Of a stretch of DNA of 64,000 nucleotides, positions 27,540-39,344 are shown piece by piece. Source of the stretch: Neocallimastix lanati (nom. inval.) (taxonomy: Eukaryota > Neocallimastigomycota > Neocallimastigomycetes > Neocallimastigales > Neocallimastigaceae). Within the stretch, counting starts at the first letter, position 1, and each line of letters begins with the position of its first letter. The position numbers and the translations under genes are program-made. The DNA lies in contig JACVTC010000107.1 in NCBI GenBank assembly GCA_016946835.1, positions 372,501 to 436,500 of the forward strand, read 5' to 3'. The notes under the pieces were generated by a model. The model had not been told where the DNA came from, searched no databases, and worked only from the letters and a program-made list of their open reading frames with translations.

Positions 27540-28270
27540 CTTTATTTTGAATAATACTTTTTTTTATTTCTCATTTACTACTTTAAATATTATTATGTTC
27601 TTAATGAACGAATAATAATTATTTTTTTATTAGTTGTGTATTTTTTTTTTTTTTTTTTTTAAAAAAATTTACATATAATCAATAAATGAATAAATGAATA
27701 TAAAGTTAAAGTTCTCAATAATTTCAGTTATAAAAAAAAAAAAAAAAGAAGATAAAAATATGATATATATGTATTAATAGATAAGGTCAATAATTTAAAA
27801 AAAAAAAAAAAAACTATACCCCACAGTACCATAGTTTTTTAAAATTTTATTAATATTATAGAAATCTTTTTTATTATTAATGTTCAATGTAAATTGTTAA
27901 ATAAGATGAAGTATCATTAATATATTAATTAAAAATTAAATATATTAAATAAAATATTAATGTTTATTTCCAATAATATAAATGTAAAGTAGTTTTAATA
28001 ATAAATAATTAATTCTCTTTATTTTATTTATTAATAAATTTAGATTTATATTAAAATAATTATAAAATTAATAAAAATTGAAAATAATCATATTTCACAT
28101 GTTTGTTATATGTGAAATATTATTAAATATATTTATTTTTTTATTAAAATATCATAATAAATATTAATTTTATCTAGTAAAATTTTAGATATATTATTGA
28201 TAAAATTTCATATGGATATATTTACGTAAGTAATATTAATTATTAAATTGTAAATACTTTTATTACAATA

Positions 28271-28303
<33 letters not shown>

Positions 28304-29365
28304 TTTAATAACAATAATAATTATGATAATAATAAAATATTTTTATATTAAAATAATTATAATATAATGACAGAAAAAATTATTCCTAATTTGATAGCAT
28401 ATAATTTTTGTATTTCTTTTCATTTTAATTATATAAAGTATAACTAATAATTATAATTTTAAATAAAAATTTAAATTTTTTTTTTTTTTTTTTTGTTTTT
28501 TTTTTGTTCTTGTTGTTGTTATTGTTATTTTTTATTATTTAATATATTAATAATCTAATTGTGATAATTGATTATTAAAGAATAACTTAACATATTTTTA
28601 AAAGTTATTAATTATTAAAATTAAATTGTTTATAAAAATTTATATATAATGTCTATTCATTTATTAAATGTTTTGAATCATAATATTATTATTGGATTTT
28701 TATATATAATTTTTAAGTTTTAACCTAATTAATATTCAAAAAATAATATTAAAATTCATTAAATGACCTATTAAATATACTAAAATCTAATAACCTAAAT
28801 ATATCATAAGAATTTTTAATTTTATTAATATATTATATTAAATAACATTTTTTTATTATATATTAATAAACACTTTATATTTTTTGATGACTTTTTTTTT
28901 ATTATATTAGATCTTTCCATAATTTATGTAATTTATTCCTTTATTAAAATATTGTTTTCTAAATTATCTTTTTTCTTAATTAATTTTGATATAGAATATT
29001 GATAATACTACATTTTATTAATTCATAATAAATATTAAGTAAATCAATAAAACATTAATGAGTATTTCTTTATAATCCAGTGTTATATTTAATTTTTAGA
29101 AATAATAAATCCACTTTTTTATTTAATTTTTTTATAAATTTAAATTTATTTACTAATATTAAAATTGATAACAAAAATTAATATTTCATATGCTAATATA
29201 TTAACTAACATGAAATATATTTAACATGATTACCTTTTTATTAAAATATCAGAATATATAATTATTATATTTATCATAGTAATTTTAGATATAATATAAT
29301 TTTAATATTGATATAATTATGAAGAAATAATTATCTCTTATTAAATTTTTAAATATTTTTGTTAA

Positions 29366-29406
<41 letters not shown>

Positions 29407-30219
29407 ATAATCATAATATAATTATAATTAAATACTTTTCAAATAAATAATAAAACATAAAATTATTTATAATATTTATAATTTTAATTTTTTCCTATGT
29501 AATGCTTTTCATTTTAATACATGGATATATTTTTAAAAATTTCATTTAAATTATTTTTTTTTTTGTAATTTTTTTTTTTTTTATTTTATTTATAAAAATT
29601 TACATATTTTTCTTGGTTATTAAAATATATATAATAAAAGATATATATAAATATATTATTAATAAGATTAATAAAATATATATTTATTTTATTAATCTTA
29701 TTAAATATGTTAATTTATATTTATTTCTTTTTTTTACATTTTTTTAAATTATACTTTGTTTAATAAAAACTTGGTTACATAAGATTTTTAATTTAATAAT
29801 CTTATTAAATATTACTTATTTTTATTTTCCATATTTTTTTTTTTTGATATAAAAATGTTTAATTTTATTTATTATTTATTAATAAATTATAAATCTTATA
29901 AGAGTTTACATGATATTTATTTATATTTTGTTTATTAAATTTCATATAAACAAAATATAAAAAAAATTTATAAATTTATTTTTTTTATTTAAATTATAAA
30001 TTATAATAAATATTAATTTATTAATAATTTTTAATATAATATTTTTTTAATTCTATTTTATATTATAATAATTTAAATTTTAATTATTTTAATTTTTATA
30101 TAAATAATTATCAAATATCTTTGTACTATTAGTTATTATTACTTATTTATAATAATTATATAAACTATTCTGTTATATTTATTTTTTTTATCTTTATTAT
30201 TTAAATGAATTTATTTGAA
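27540..30219. other. Intergenic, repeated family 3'-flank blocks without genes
   Basis: AT-rich DNA with long T-tracts (28276-28302, 29369-29401). Blocks near 27900-28130 and 29030-29300 resemble the DNA just 3' of gene A (31380-31600) and of gene E (44620-44825), sharing AATAATAAATCCACTTTTTT/ATTAAAATTGATAA-type sequence. This suggests lost or moved family members. A 19-bp perfect inverted repeat lies at 29660-29703. No open frame is credible. Confidence 0.5.
29660..29703. repeat. 19-bp perfect inverted repeat
   Basis: The arms 29660-29678 (TAATAAGATTAATAAAATA) and 29685-29703 are exact reverse complements with a 6-base spacer. It may form a hairpin upstream of gene A. Confidence 0.75.
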
Positions 30220-30246
30220 GAATATAAAAAGAAATAATTTTCCATC
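30220..30246 (+). promoter_or_regulatory. TATA-like block of gene A
   Basis: GAATATAAAAAGAAATAATT followed by TTCCATC. The same block precedes all seven paralogs at a similar distance; here TATAAAA lies about 260 bp before the ATG. The long AT-rich interval would be the 5' leader if this is the true TATA box. Confidence 0.6.
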
Positions 30247-30482
30247 AAAAAAAATAAAATATAATATTAAAATTATTATATATTCATTTGTAATAAATTT
30301 TAACATTTATAATTAGTAAATAAATTAAATTTGTATTTTTTTTTTTTTTTAAATTATAAAATTTAAAATAATTTTATAATTATAAATTTTTTATAAAAAT
30401 TTAAATAGAATTATATAAATAAAACTTTTAATAATTATTAAATTTTATAATTTGATTTTATTACAAATAAGTAAAAAAAAAA

Positions 30483-31367
30483 ATGCGTTTTACTTCACTT
30501 TTAATTGTATTTGCTTCTTTATCTTTAAACTCAAATTTTGGTTCTAATGCTCTTCCTATTCCTTGTTTAGGATCACTTATTGCTGGCCATGCAATTGCCA
30601 ATCGTGTTGGAGGAATTATTAGAGGAAATGCAAATGGTAATGCTAATATTGGAGGTAATATTGGAGGTAATATTGGAAGTAATGTCGGAATAAATGGAGG
30701 TGCCAATATTGGAAGTAATATTGGAATTAATACTGGAATTAATACTGGTGCTAATGTTAATGGTAATCTCAGTGGTAATACTAATGTTGGTGCTAATGTT
30801 AATAATAATTTCAATGCTAATGCTAATGTTGAAACTAATGTTGATGCTAATGTTAATGCTAATGTTGGCGCTAATGTACGTACCAATATTGATGCTAATG
30901 GTATTAGTAATCTTAATAGTAATGTTAATGCTGGTGCTAATGGTAATGGTAATGGTAATTTTAATGGTAATGCTAATGTTAGTGCTAATGCTAATGGTAA
31001 TATTAATACTGGAATTAATGGATCTGGTTCAATGAACGGATCTATTATAAGTCGTATTGGTAATCGAATTAATGGTATTATTAATGGTATTTCAGATGGA
31101 AAAATTGAAATTGGAGGAAAATTAAATGGTCAAGGATCTTCCAGTATTTCAGTATCTTCGGATTCCCAAACTCCATGTGTCAATTGTTCCACATGTAATA
31201 AAAAGAATGGTAATTGTTCACCATCCACTCCTACTAAAACTTTACCAGAAAATGAAACTCCTTCTAAAAAGCCAAATTCACCATGCAATAATAACTCTAA
31301 TTCTCCATCTTTACCTCCAAAAGATGTTCCATTTTCAATCAAAGATAATAATGATAATAAATATTAA
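30483..31367 (+). CDS. Secreted Asn/Gly-rich repeat protein, paralog A
   Basis: 294 residues, one exon. A signal peptide (about 1-23) is followed by the family-wide LPIPCLGSLIAGHAIANRVG segment. Next comes a long NxNx repeat (about 45-180, NANVGANV-type), a very short Gly-Ser linker, the IISRIGNRINGIINGISDGK amphipathic segment, a Cys cluster (CVNCSTCNKKNGNC), and a Pro/Ser/Asn-rich stretch. Unlike the other six copies it stops at DNNDNKY and lacks the acidic end finishing in DSDVEY, about 35 residues short. The start is fixed by identity with the paralogs and the A-rich context. Function is unknown; it is probably extracellular. It has the most diverged promoter of the set, together with B. 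Confidence 0.85.
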   Translation: MRFTSLLIVFASLSLNSNFGSNALPIPCLGSLIAGHAIANRVGGIIRGNANGNANIGGNIGGNIGSNVGINGGANIGSNIGINTGINTGANVNGNLSGNTNVGANVNNNFNANANVETNVDANVNANVGANVRTNIDANGISNLNSNVNAGANGNGNGNFNGNANVSANANGNINTGINGSGSMNGSIISRIGNRINGIINGISDGKIEIGGKLNGQGSSSISVSSDSQTPCVNCSTCNKKNGNCSPSTPTKTLPENETPSKKPNSPCNNNSNSPSLPPKDVPFSIKDNNDNKY

Positions 31368-32333
31368 ATTTTAATGAGTATTTTGTATGATTTAGAAGTC
31401 ATAATTAACATTTAATTTTAATAATAAATTATAAATCCACTTTTTATTTATTTTATTTTTATAAAATTTAATTTTAAATTTATTTAATAATATTAAAATT
31501 GATAATAAAAATTCATAATTCAGATGTTATTAATATGAAATAATATTAACTATATTTTATAAAAGTATTATTATAAATAGTTATTATTTTATCATATTAT
31601 GTTAATAAATAATAAAATTGTAATATAGTTATTTTATGTAGGTATAACTATTTATTATATTTTTTTTAAAAATATTTTTTTTAATATATTTTTAAAATAT
31701 TTTCATGTCAAAATTATACAAAATTATGAAAAATAAGATTATTATTAAAAACTTCATTAATTAATCTTATTAAAAATGTATACATATATATATTTCTTTT
31801 TTAACTTTGTTTTTTATTTTTTAATTATAAATTATACTTCATTCAATACAAACAAAGGACTTAATAAAAATATATAAAATTTTTTTTCATTAAATAAATT
31901 TAATTAAATAGTATTTATTTTTTTTTTTCCATCCTTTTTTTTTTCCATCCTTTTTTTTTTTTTTTTTTTTTAACAGAGGATTGTGTTGTTTTATTTATTA
32001 ATTTTTAATATTTATTTATATTATTTAATTTTATTATAGTTTACATGATATTTATATATTTATTATAATTTATTTATTATTAAATTTCATGTAAACAAAT
32101 TTCTAAATAATCTATAAAAATTTATTATTTAATAAATTATAAATTATAATAAAAGCCAAATACATAATAAATATTTAATCATTAATTATTATTAATATAA
32201 TATTTTATTAAGTCTATTTCATATTTTAATAAATATATATTTTAACATTTAATTAAAATTTTTTTTTTTAAAAATATTTATTAAATATTTTTATAATTAT
32301 TTATCTTTTATTATTAAAGTAAATTTACTTGTG
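31368..32333. other. Spacer between paralogs A and B
   Basis: AT-rich. It holds the family 3'-flank block (31380-31600) and a TTTCCATCCTTTTTTTTT unit in tandem (about 31927-31970). No other gene. Confidence 0.5.
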
Positions 32334-32360
32334 GAATATAAAAAGAAAAAATTTTCTATC
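32334..32360 (+). promoter_or_regulatory. TATA-like block of gene B
   Basis: GAATATAAAAAGAAAAAATT then TTCTATC, about 267 bp before the ATG. A partial AT palindrome (TTTTATAATTATAAATTTTT) lies at about 32491-32510. Confidence 0.6.
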
Positions 32361-32604
32361 ATAAAAAAAAAATTATAATAATAAAATTTTTATATTTTTA
32401 TTTGCAATAAATTTTAACTACAATAATTAACGAATAGATTTATTTTTTTTTTAAACAATAAAAAAAATTATAAAATTTACATTTGAATAATTTTATAATT
32501 ATAAATTTTTTATTAAAAAAAAATTTATAGAGAATCGTATATAAAAAACTTTTAATAATTATTAAATTTTTAATTTGACTTTTTAAAAATAAATAAAAAA
32601 AAAA

Positions 32605-33504
32605 ATGCGTTTCACTACTCTTTTAGTTGTATTTGCTTCTTTATCTTTAAATTCAAATTCGGGTTCTAATACTCTTCCCATTCCTTGCTTAGGATCACTT
32701 ATTGCTGGCCATGTTATAGCCAATCGTGTTGGAGGAATCATAAGAGGAAATGCTAATGGTAATGCTAATATTGGAAGTAATGTTGGAATTAATGCTGGAA
32801 TTAATACTGGTACTAATATTAATGGTAATCTAAACGGTAATTCTAATGTTGGTGTTAATGTTAATTCTAATGTTGGAGATAATGTTAATAGTAATCTCAA
32901 TGGTAATGTTAATGTTGATGCTAATGTTAATGGTAATACTAACAGTAACATTAATACTGGAATTAATGGATCTGGTTCTATTGGAGGATCTGGTTCAATG
33001 AATGGATCTGGTTCTATTAATGGTAGTGGTTCTATTAATGGTAGTGGTTCTATTGATGGATCTGGTTCATTAAATGAATCTATAATAGGTCGTATTGGTA
33101 ATAGAATTAATGGAATTATTAATGGTATTTCTGGTGGAAAAATTGAAATTGGAGGAAAATTAAATGGTAATGGATCTTCCAGTATTTCAGTATCTACAGA
33201 CCCTTCAACTCCATGTTCTAATTGTTCTCCATGTAAAAATAAGAATGGTAATTGTTCACCATCCACTCCTACTAAAACTTTACCAGAAAACGAAACTCCT
33301 TCTAAAAATCCAAATTCACCATGTAATAATAACTCTAATTCTCCATCTTTACCTTCAAAAAATATCTCATCTTCAATCAATGATAATAATGATAATAATA
33401 ATTTAACAGTTGAAGTTCCAGAATTCGACACCACAGATACTATTGATATTTCTTCTGAACCAATTGATGAATCACCAGTTAATGATTCTGATGTTGAATA
33501 TTGA
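32605..33504 (+). CDS. Secreted Asn/Gly-rich repeat protein, paralog B
   Basis: 299 residues, one exon. Same architecture as A: signal peptide, LPIPCLGSLIAGHVIANRVG, then a shorter NxNx repeat (about 45-120). It has the most expanded Gly-Ser linker of the cluster, about eight GSGSxNGS/GSIDGS units (about 118-160), then GRIGNRINGIINGISGGK, CSNCSPCKNKNGNC, a Pro/Ser-rich stretch and the acidic tail ending DSDVEY. It lies 1.2 kb behind A in the same direction as a tandem duplicate. The different ratio of repeat to linker shows that these two modules expand independently. Likely secreted; role unknown. Confidence 0.87.
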   Translation: MRFTTLLVVFASLSLNSNSGSNTLPIPCLGSLIAGHVIANRVGGIIRGNANGNANIGSNVGINAGINTGTNINGNLNGNSNVGVNVNSNVGDNVNSNLNGNVNVDANVNGNTNSNINTGINGSGSIGGSGSMNGSGSINGSGSINGSGSIDGSGSLNESIIGRIGNRINGIINGISGGKIEIGGKLNGNGSSSISVSTDPSTPCSNCSPCKNKNGNCSPSTPTKTLPENETPSKNPNSPCNNNSNSPSLPSKNISSSINDNNDNNNLTVEVPEFDTTDTIDISSEPIDESPVNDSDVEY

Positions 33505-34095
33505 TTTAATTATAGAATAACTTAATAATAATTTTTTACTTCAAATTTGTATATATATATTAGTCTGTAAAAAATTCTTATAAAAAAATTAAATAAAGAA
33601 TATTAAATTTAAATAATAGAAAATATATAATTTTAATTTCTGAAAATAATAAAATAAATAATTATTTTTTATATTGAATTTTATTTTATAGAATATTACT
33701 TTTTTAATTGTTATAATGAAATTAAAATTACTGGAAAAAATTAAGTTAATTTGTTAAAAACCATACAAGTTTTTTAAATAAATCATTTATAAAAAGTTAT
33801 ATATAATATATTTATTATATCAGTTCAAAAAAAATATATATATATATAAAAGAAAAAAAATTAAACTTCATCAAATAATATATATAAATATGATAAAATC
33901 TAATATCAAAAATATTATTAAGTATTTTTTTTTTTTTTAATTAATATATAATTATTAAATAAAAAACTTTTTTTTATATATAATATATAATTAAAAATAT
34001 TATATTTAATTATTTCTTTATTATATTAGATTTTTCTATAATTTCAATAATTAATCTTTTAATTGAAATTATTATTGCTTAATATTATCTAATAT
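33505..34095. other. Spacer between B and the family relic
   Basis: AT-rich convergent intergenic DNA between the B 3' end and the minus-strand relic. A (TA)n stretch is at about 33835-33848. No gene seen. Confidence 0.5.
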
Positions 34096-34240
34096 TTCCT
34101 CTTATAATTCCTCCAACATGATTGGCTATAACAAGGCCAGCAGTAAGTTAAACTAAGCAAGGAGTAGGAAGAGCATAAGAACCTGAATTTGAATATAACC
34201 ATAAAGAAGCAAATACAACTAAATGAGTAGTGAAACACAT
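34096..34240 (-). pseudogene. Relic of the secreted Asn/Gly-rich family (5' end only)
   Basis: On the minus strand, from an ATG at 34240, it matches the first about 48 codons of the family (FTT.LVVFASL.L.SNSGS.ALP.PC, then IANHVGGIIRGN) but with in-frame stops and no repeat region or tail. The conserved leader just before the ATG (TTTTTGTAAATACTAA) is also kept. It is a dead, truncated member, oriented like C and D. Confidence 0.85.
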
Positions 34241-34259
34241 TTTATTAGTTTAGTATTTA

Positions 34260-34554
34260 CAAAAAGTTTAATTGAAAATATAATTTTATAATAGTAATAT
34301 TATTTATTATTTTTTAATTAAACTATTCTTTTTATTTAAAAATTTTATTAAAATTTTTAGCTAAGATAAAGCAGAATTTAAATTAAAATAATTAATATAT
34401 AATTATATTTTTTTATATTTTTTTTTAAGAAATTAAATACATATATGATTATGTATTTTTTTAAAGTAATGATTACTGCGTTTTAGTTTTTTTGTTATTA
34501 TTATATTTATATAGCTTTATTACATAAAAAGAAATTTTTTTTTATATGAAAAGC

Positions 34555-34585
<31 letters not shown>

Positions 34586-35989
34586 ATGAAAATATATATT
34601 AAAAATCATTAAATAAAGATTTTAATAATTTATTATATTTATTTATAAATATGAATGAATTATAATTTAATAGTATAAAACAAGTATTAAAAGATCATGT
34701 TTATATTACTGTATTATCGAGTTTTGTTTTCAAACTCAAAGATTTTTAACTATATTTAAATAAACGAATAAAATTAAATGAATAAATGAATAAAAGATTT
34801 GAGTAGAAATATAATTAAAAAATTTTTATAATGCCACTAAAATAAATATACATTAAATAATTATATTATATCAGAGATTACTATAATAAATATAATTAAA
34901 ATTTATAATGATATTTTAATAAAAAAAAATATGTTTATATTTTTATGTAATATGTGTTGAAGCATATTAATATATTTAATAATAATTATTAAATATTGAA
35001 ATTTATATCTTTCCTGTCAATAATAATTCTTATAATTTATTATTAATTATTATAATATATATTAAATAATTAATTTCTTGTAATATATAATAATATTCTT
35101 ATTATATATAATTTCAATATTCTAATTTATCTTAAAGTTTATATTAAATATATATTATTATATATATTATATAATAAAATAGCTTTATTTAATTATATTA
35201 TATTATAATTAAATATATATATACTTTATATTATTTATATATTATTATTTTATAATTTGTAAAATAATCCTATTAATAATCATCCTCGTAATTATTAAAT
35301 GGAGGTTAATTTCTAGGAAAGAAAATATTAACATTAATAAAAAAATAATATATTTATGCCATGTAATAAATAATATCACGTAAAAGTCCTACATATTATA
35401 TATAAAAACATATGGAGGACTTCTAAACACAATTTATTTAACATATTAGTAAATAAAAATGATATTCAAAATCTCAGTTATTACTATAATAATATTAAAA
35501 ATGGAGTTATTTAATTAAAGAGTCCTTAAATATAATATTATTTTAAAAAAATTAAAAAAAAAAAAATATATTAAATATTTGAAAATATTAAATTTTATTA
35601 TATGAATTTTATATTGATTTCATTTTAATCATCGAAAATTATTTATATATAAAAAGAAAAATAAAAACTTCAAAAAATTGAATATAAAAATTTATATTTC
35701 TTATATCTTCCAAAATATAAATATTTCAATGAATCTCTTATTTTATCATAAAATTAAATATAATATTATATATAATAATAAAAATAATAAAAAAAAATAA
35801 AATTATTTGATTTAAATATCAAAATAAATAGACTATTAATTATTTTTAATTTTTCTTTTTTTTTTTTTTTTTTTTTAATTTTATTCATAAACATATTTTA
35901 TACAAGTTTTTAAAATATTTTTCTTAAATAAATATTATTTACAAAAGAAATTATTAAAATTTATATTAATTTTTTATTTCAAAATTAAA
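34260..35989. other. Spacer between the relic and gene C
   Basis: AT-rich. It includes a copy of the intergenic module with GTTTTGTTTTCAAACTCAAA (about 34722-34742) that recurs near other paralogs, and a GAGTCCTTAAATATAATATT block at about 35520. A (TATG)-poor AT region near 35140-35260 is almost pure A/T. No gene. Confidence 0.5.
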
Positions 35990-37006
35990 TTAATATTCAA
36001 CATCAGAATCATTATTTGGTAATTCATCAATTCGTTCAGAAGAAATATCATTTGAGTTTGAAGTATTGGATTCTGGAATTTCAACAATAGTATCATAACC
36101 ATTATTATTATTATTATTTGTAGTAGGGATACTCTTTGGTGGTAAGGATGGAGAATTAGAGTTATTGTTGCATGGTGAATTTGGTTTATTACATGGTGAT
36201 TCATTATTTGGTAAAGCTTTAGTGGATGGAGTAGATGATGGAATAGATGATGAACAATTTCCATTCTTTTTATTACATAGAGAACAGTTGGAACAAGGAG
36301 TTGATGAGTCCGTAGATACTGAAATATTGGAAGATCCATTACCATTTACTTTTCCTCCAATTTCAATTCTTCCACCAGAAATACTATTAATAATACCATT
36401 AATATGATTTCCAATACGACTTATAATAGATCCATTCAATGAACCAGATCCACCAATGGAGCCACTACCATGAATAGAACCAGATCCATTAACAGAACTA
36501 CTGCCATTAATTCCAGTATTAATAGTACCATTACCATTACTATTAAGATTGCCACTTACATTAGCACCTACATTAGCACCTACATTAGCACCAACATGAG
36601 AATCAACATTAGCTCCTACGTTAGTATCAACATTATCATCAACATTAACATCACCGTTAATATTACCATTGAGATTACCATTAACATTAGCACCAATATT
36701 AGCATTACCATTAAGATTAGCACCTACATTAGAATTACCATTAACATTAACACCAGTATTAATTCCAGTATTAATTCCAACATTATTTTCAATATTGACA
36801 CCACCATTTATTCCAACATTACCTCTAACATTACCTCCAATATTAGCATTACCATTTGCATTTCCTCTAATAATTCCTCCAACACGATTGGCTATAACAT
36901 GGCCAGCAATAAGAGAACCTAAACAAGGAATAGGAAGAGCATTAGAACCCGAATTTGAATTTAAAGACAAGGAAGCAAATACAACTAAGAGAGTGGTGAA
37001 ACGCAT
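35990..37006 (-). CDS. Secreted Asn/Gly-rich repeat protein, paralog C
   Basis: 338 residues, one exon. Signal peptide, LPIPCLGSLIAGHVIANRVG, an NxNx repeat of about 130 residues including GANVDSHVGANVGANVGAN, a Gly-Ser linker (GSGSIHGSGSIGGSGS), SRIGNHINGIINSISGGR, CSNCSLCNKKNGNC, a second Cys pair in the Pro/Ser/Asn-rich region (NNESPCNKPNSPCNN), and the acidic tail ending DSDVEY. Extra Cys in that second region distinguishes it from D-G. Oriented against A and B. The repeat codons are mostly GGT/GCT/GTT alternating with AAT, making the antisense strand appear open. Likely secreted; role unknown. Confidence 0.87.
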   Translation of the reverse strand: MRFTTLLVVFASLSLNSNSGSNALPIPCLGSLIAGHVIANRVGGIIRGNANGNANIGGNVRGNVGINGGVNIENNVGINTGINTGVNVNGNSNVGANLNGNANIGANVNGNLNGNINGDVNVDDNVDTNVGANVDSHVGANVGANVGANVSGNLNSNGNGTINTGINGSSSVNGSGSIHGSGSIGGSGSLNGSIISRIGNHINGIINSISGGRIEIGGKVNGNGSSNISVSTDSSTPCSNCSLCNKKNGNCSSSIPSSTPSTKALPNNESPCNKPNSPCNNNSNSPSLPPKSIPTTNNNNNNGYDTIVEIPESNTSNSNDISSERIDELPNNDSDVEY

Positions 37007-37099
37007 TTTAATATTTTAGTATTTACAAAAAGTTTAATTGAAAATTATAAATTTTTACAAATTTTAAATGAAATTTTAATATACAATTTTTTTTTTAAT

Positions 37100-37263
37100 A
37101 TAAATTTATAATTATAAAATCGATGAAATGTAAAATTTTATAATTATAAATATATTTAACTTAATCTATTATTTCTTGCTACAACTATTTTAGAATATAT
37201 TTTAATTGATATTATTTTTAAATGTTATTATTTTATGATGGAAATTTTGTTCTTTTTATATTC
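37100..37263 (-). promoter_or_regulatory. Promoter elements of gene C
   Basis: On the minus strand: GAATATAAAAAGAACAAAAT then TTCCATC at 37237-37263 (about 257 bp before the ATG), AGTTGTAGCAAGAA at about 37173-37186, and the AT palindrome pair around ATCGAT at about 37100-37152. The same order occurs in D-G. Confidence 0.6.
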
Positions 37264-38994
37264 TAAAAATAAAATAAAATAAAACAATTATTATTATTCT
37301 TAATTATATAAAATAAATTATATTAATATTTAAAATTTTATTAAATATAAAAATTAAAATTTAAATATTTATATACTATTAATAAAATATTAATTTATTA
37401 TTTCAATAATAATTATTTTTAATTATTTATATAGTGAATATCTTAATAGTATTATAAATTAATTTATATTAATAATAAACAAAAATTATAAATATATAAA
37501 TAATAAATAACAATATTTTAATTTAAACATTAATAAATAATAAATAAAATTGTAAATATTTATCTATTCAAATTATAATATTGAAAGAAAAAAATATATA
37601 TTGTTGAATAAGATTTTTTTAATTATACTATAATTTTTATTTCGTATTTTTTTTATATTTTTTAGCAAAGATTTAACCGAGTTAAATTTATAATTAAAGG
37701 ATATATCAATAAATTATGGAAAATAAAACTAAATATTATTAAAAAAGATTTTTTAATTAAATTATACTTCTTATTCCATTTTTTTTTATCAAAATTTTTA
37801 GCTAACATTTAGCAGAGTTTAATTTATAAATATTAAATATATAAATATATTTTTATATATATTTTTTTTTTAAAGTTCATATTTTATTTTGAAATAAATA
37901 TATAATTTATATACTTTTTGATAGTAATAATAATTACCGCTTTTTAGTATTATTTGTTATTTTATAAAGTTTTATTCCATAAAAATAATTTATTTTATAT
38001 AAAAATCTCTATGAAAATAAAAAAAAAAAAAAAAAGAAAATTTAATAAATCAATAAATAAAATTTTAAAAATAAATTATTATATCTTTATGTAAATATAA
38101 ATAAAATTTAATAAAATAATAAAAGATAAGAATTATGAAATCATGTTTTCATTATTGTATCATCAAGTTCTGTTTTCAAACGGCAAGATTTTTTACTATA
38201 TTAAATAAATAAATAAATAAATAAAAATAAAAAGGGGATTTGGGTAAAAATTTAATTGTATCTAAATGTCAATAATTTATATATTAATTATTATTTATTA
38301 TATCATAGATTATATGATAAATATAATTAAAAATTATGATATTTTAATAAAACAAAATTATGTTTTTAATTTTTTATACATAAAAACATGTGGAATTAAA
38401 GTATCAATGATTATTTTAAAAATAATATAAAATATGAAAATATTTAATAAAGTAAAACGAGTCTTTAAATATAATAATTTTATAATTTATATAATTTTAT
38501 TAAATAATTTTATTAAATAATTTATATAATTTATTAATTGTTTAGGAGTCACACAGAATGTGGTGTACATACACAATAAATATAATATTATATTTATTTA
38601 TTTATTAATTATTATTTTATATTTTATAATAAAAAAAACTCATTTATGAATATTATTCATTATTTATATAATTACATACATGTAAATACATTCATAAAAT
38701 TTATAATACTTTAATGTACAATATTTTAAATTTTTGACATAAATAAATTATGTTAAATAATTATTAAAATATTAATTGAAATTTTTTTTATATTTTATTA
38801 AATAAAGTTTATTCCTATCAAAAGATTAAAAAAAAAAAAAAATAAGCAATAATAAAATAAAATAAAATAGCATTATATATTCATTATATATTAAGAATAT
38901 TAAATTTTAATATAAATATGTTATTATGAATTTATTTTATTTATTGAAAATTATTTATAATTTAAAATGGAAGATTAAAAAAAGACTTGCTGAC

Positions 38995-39028
<34 letters not shown>

Positions 39029-39344
39029 ATATAATCATATCTAAATATTCACGTATTTTAAAATCTTAATAATATTATTTATTTAAATAATTTTATATTT
39101 CATTTTATCAAAAAACAAATAAAACTATTGTATTATAAAATAATAAAAATTATAAAAAAAATAATAATCATTCAATTTTGATTTTTAAATTAAATAAATT
39201 TATTATTTTTAATTTTTGTATTTATTATAATTTTATTAATAAATATATTTTATACAAGAATTTAAAAAAAATCTTTTTTTTAATAAAAATTATTTACAAG
39301 AGTAATTATTAAAATTTTAATTAATATTTTAGTCTATAATCTAA
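37264..39344. other. Spacer between genes C and D
   Basis: AT-rich. It carries the intergenic module TTCTGTTTTCAAACGGCAAG (38167-38186), a CGAGTCTTTAAATATAATAA block (about 38459-38478), and A homopolymers near 39000. No gene. Confidence 0.5.

Noticed and set aside
32583-33434. Long open frames antisense to the Asn/Gly-rich genes (also at 30461-30886, 36669-37019, 39466-40341, 43751-44095, 59378-59812).
   Set aside because: They arise because GGT/GCT/GTT-AAT codon repeats read as stop-free ATT/AGC/ACC-type codons on the other strand. They have no independent conservation and mirror the sense repeat exactly.
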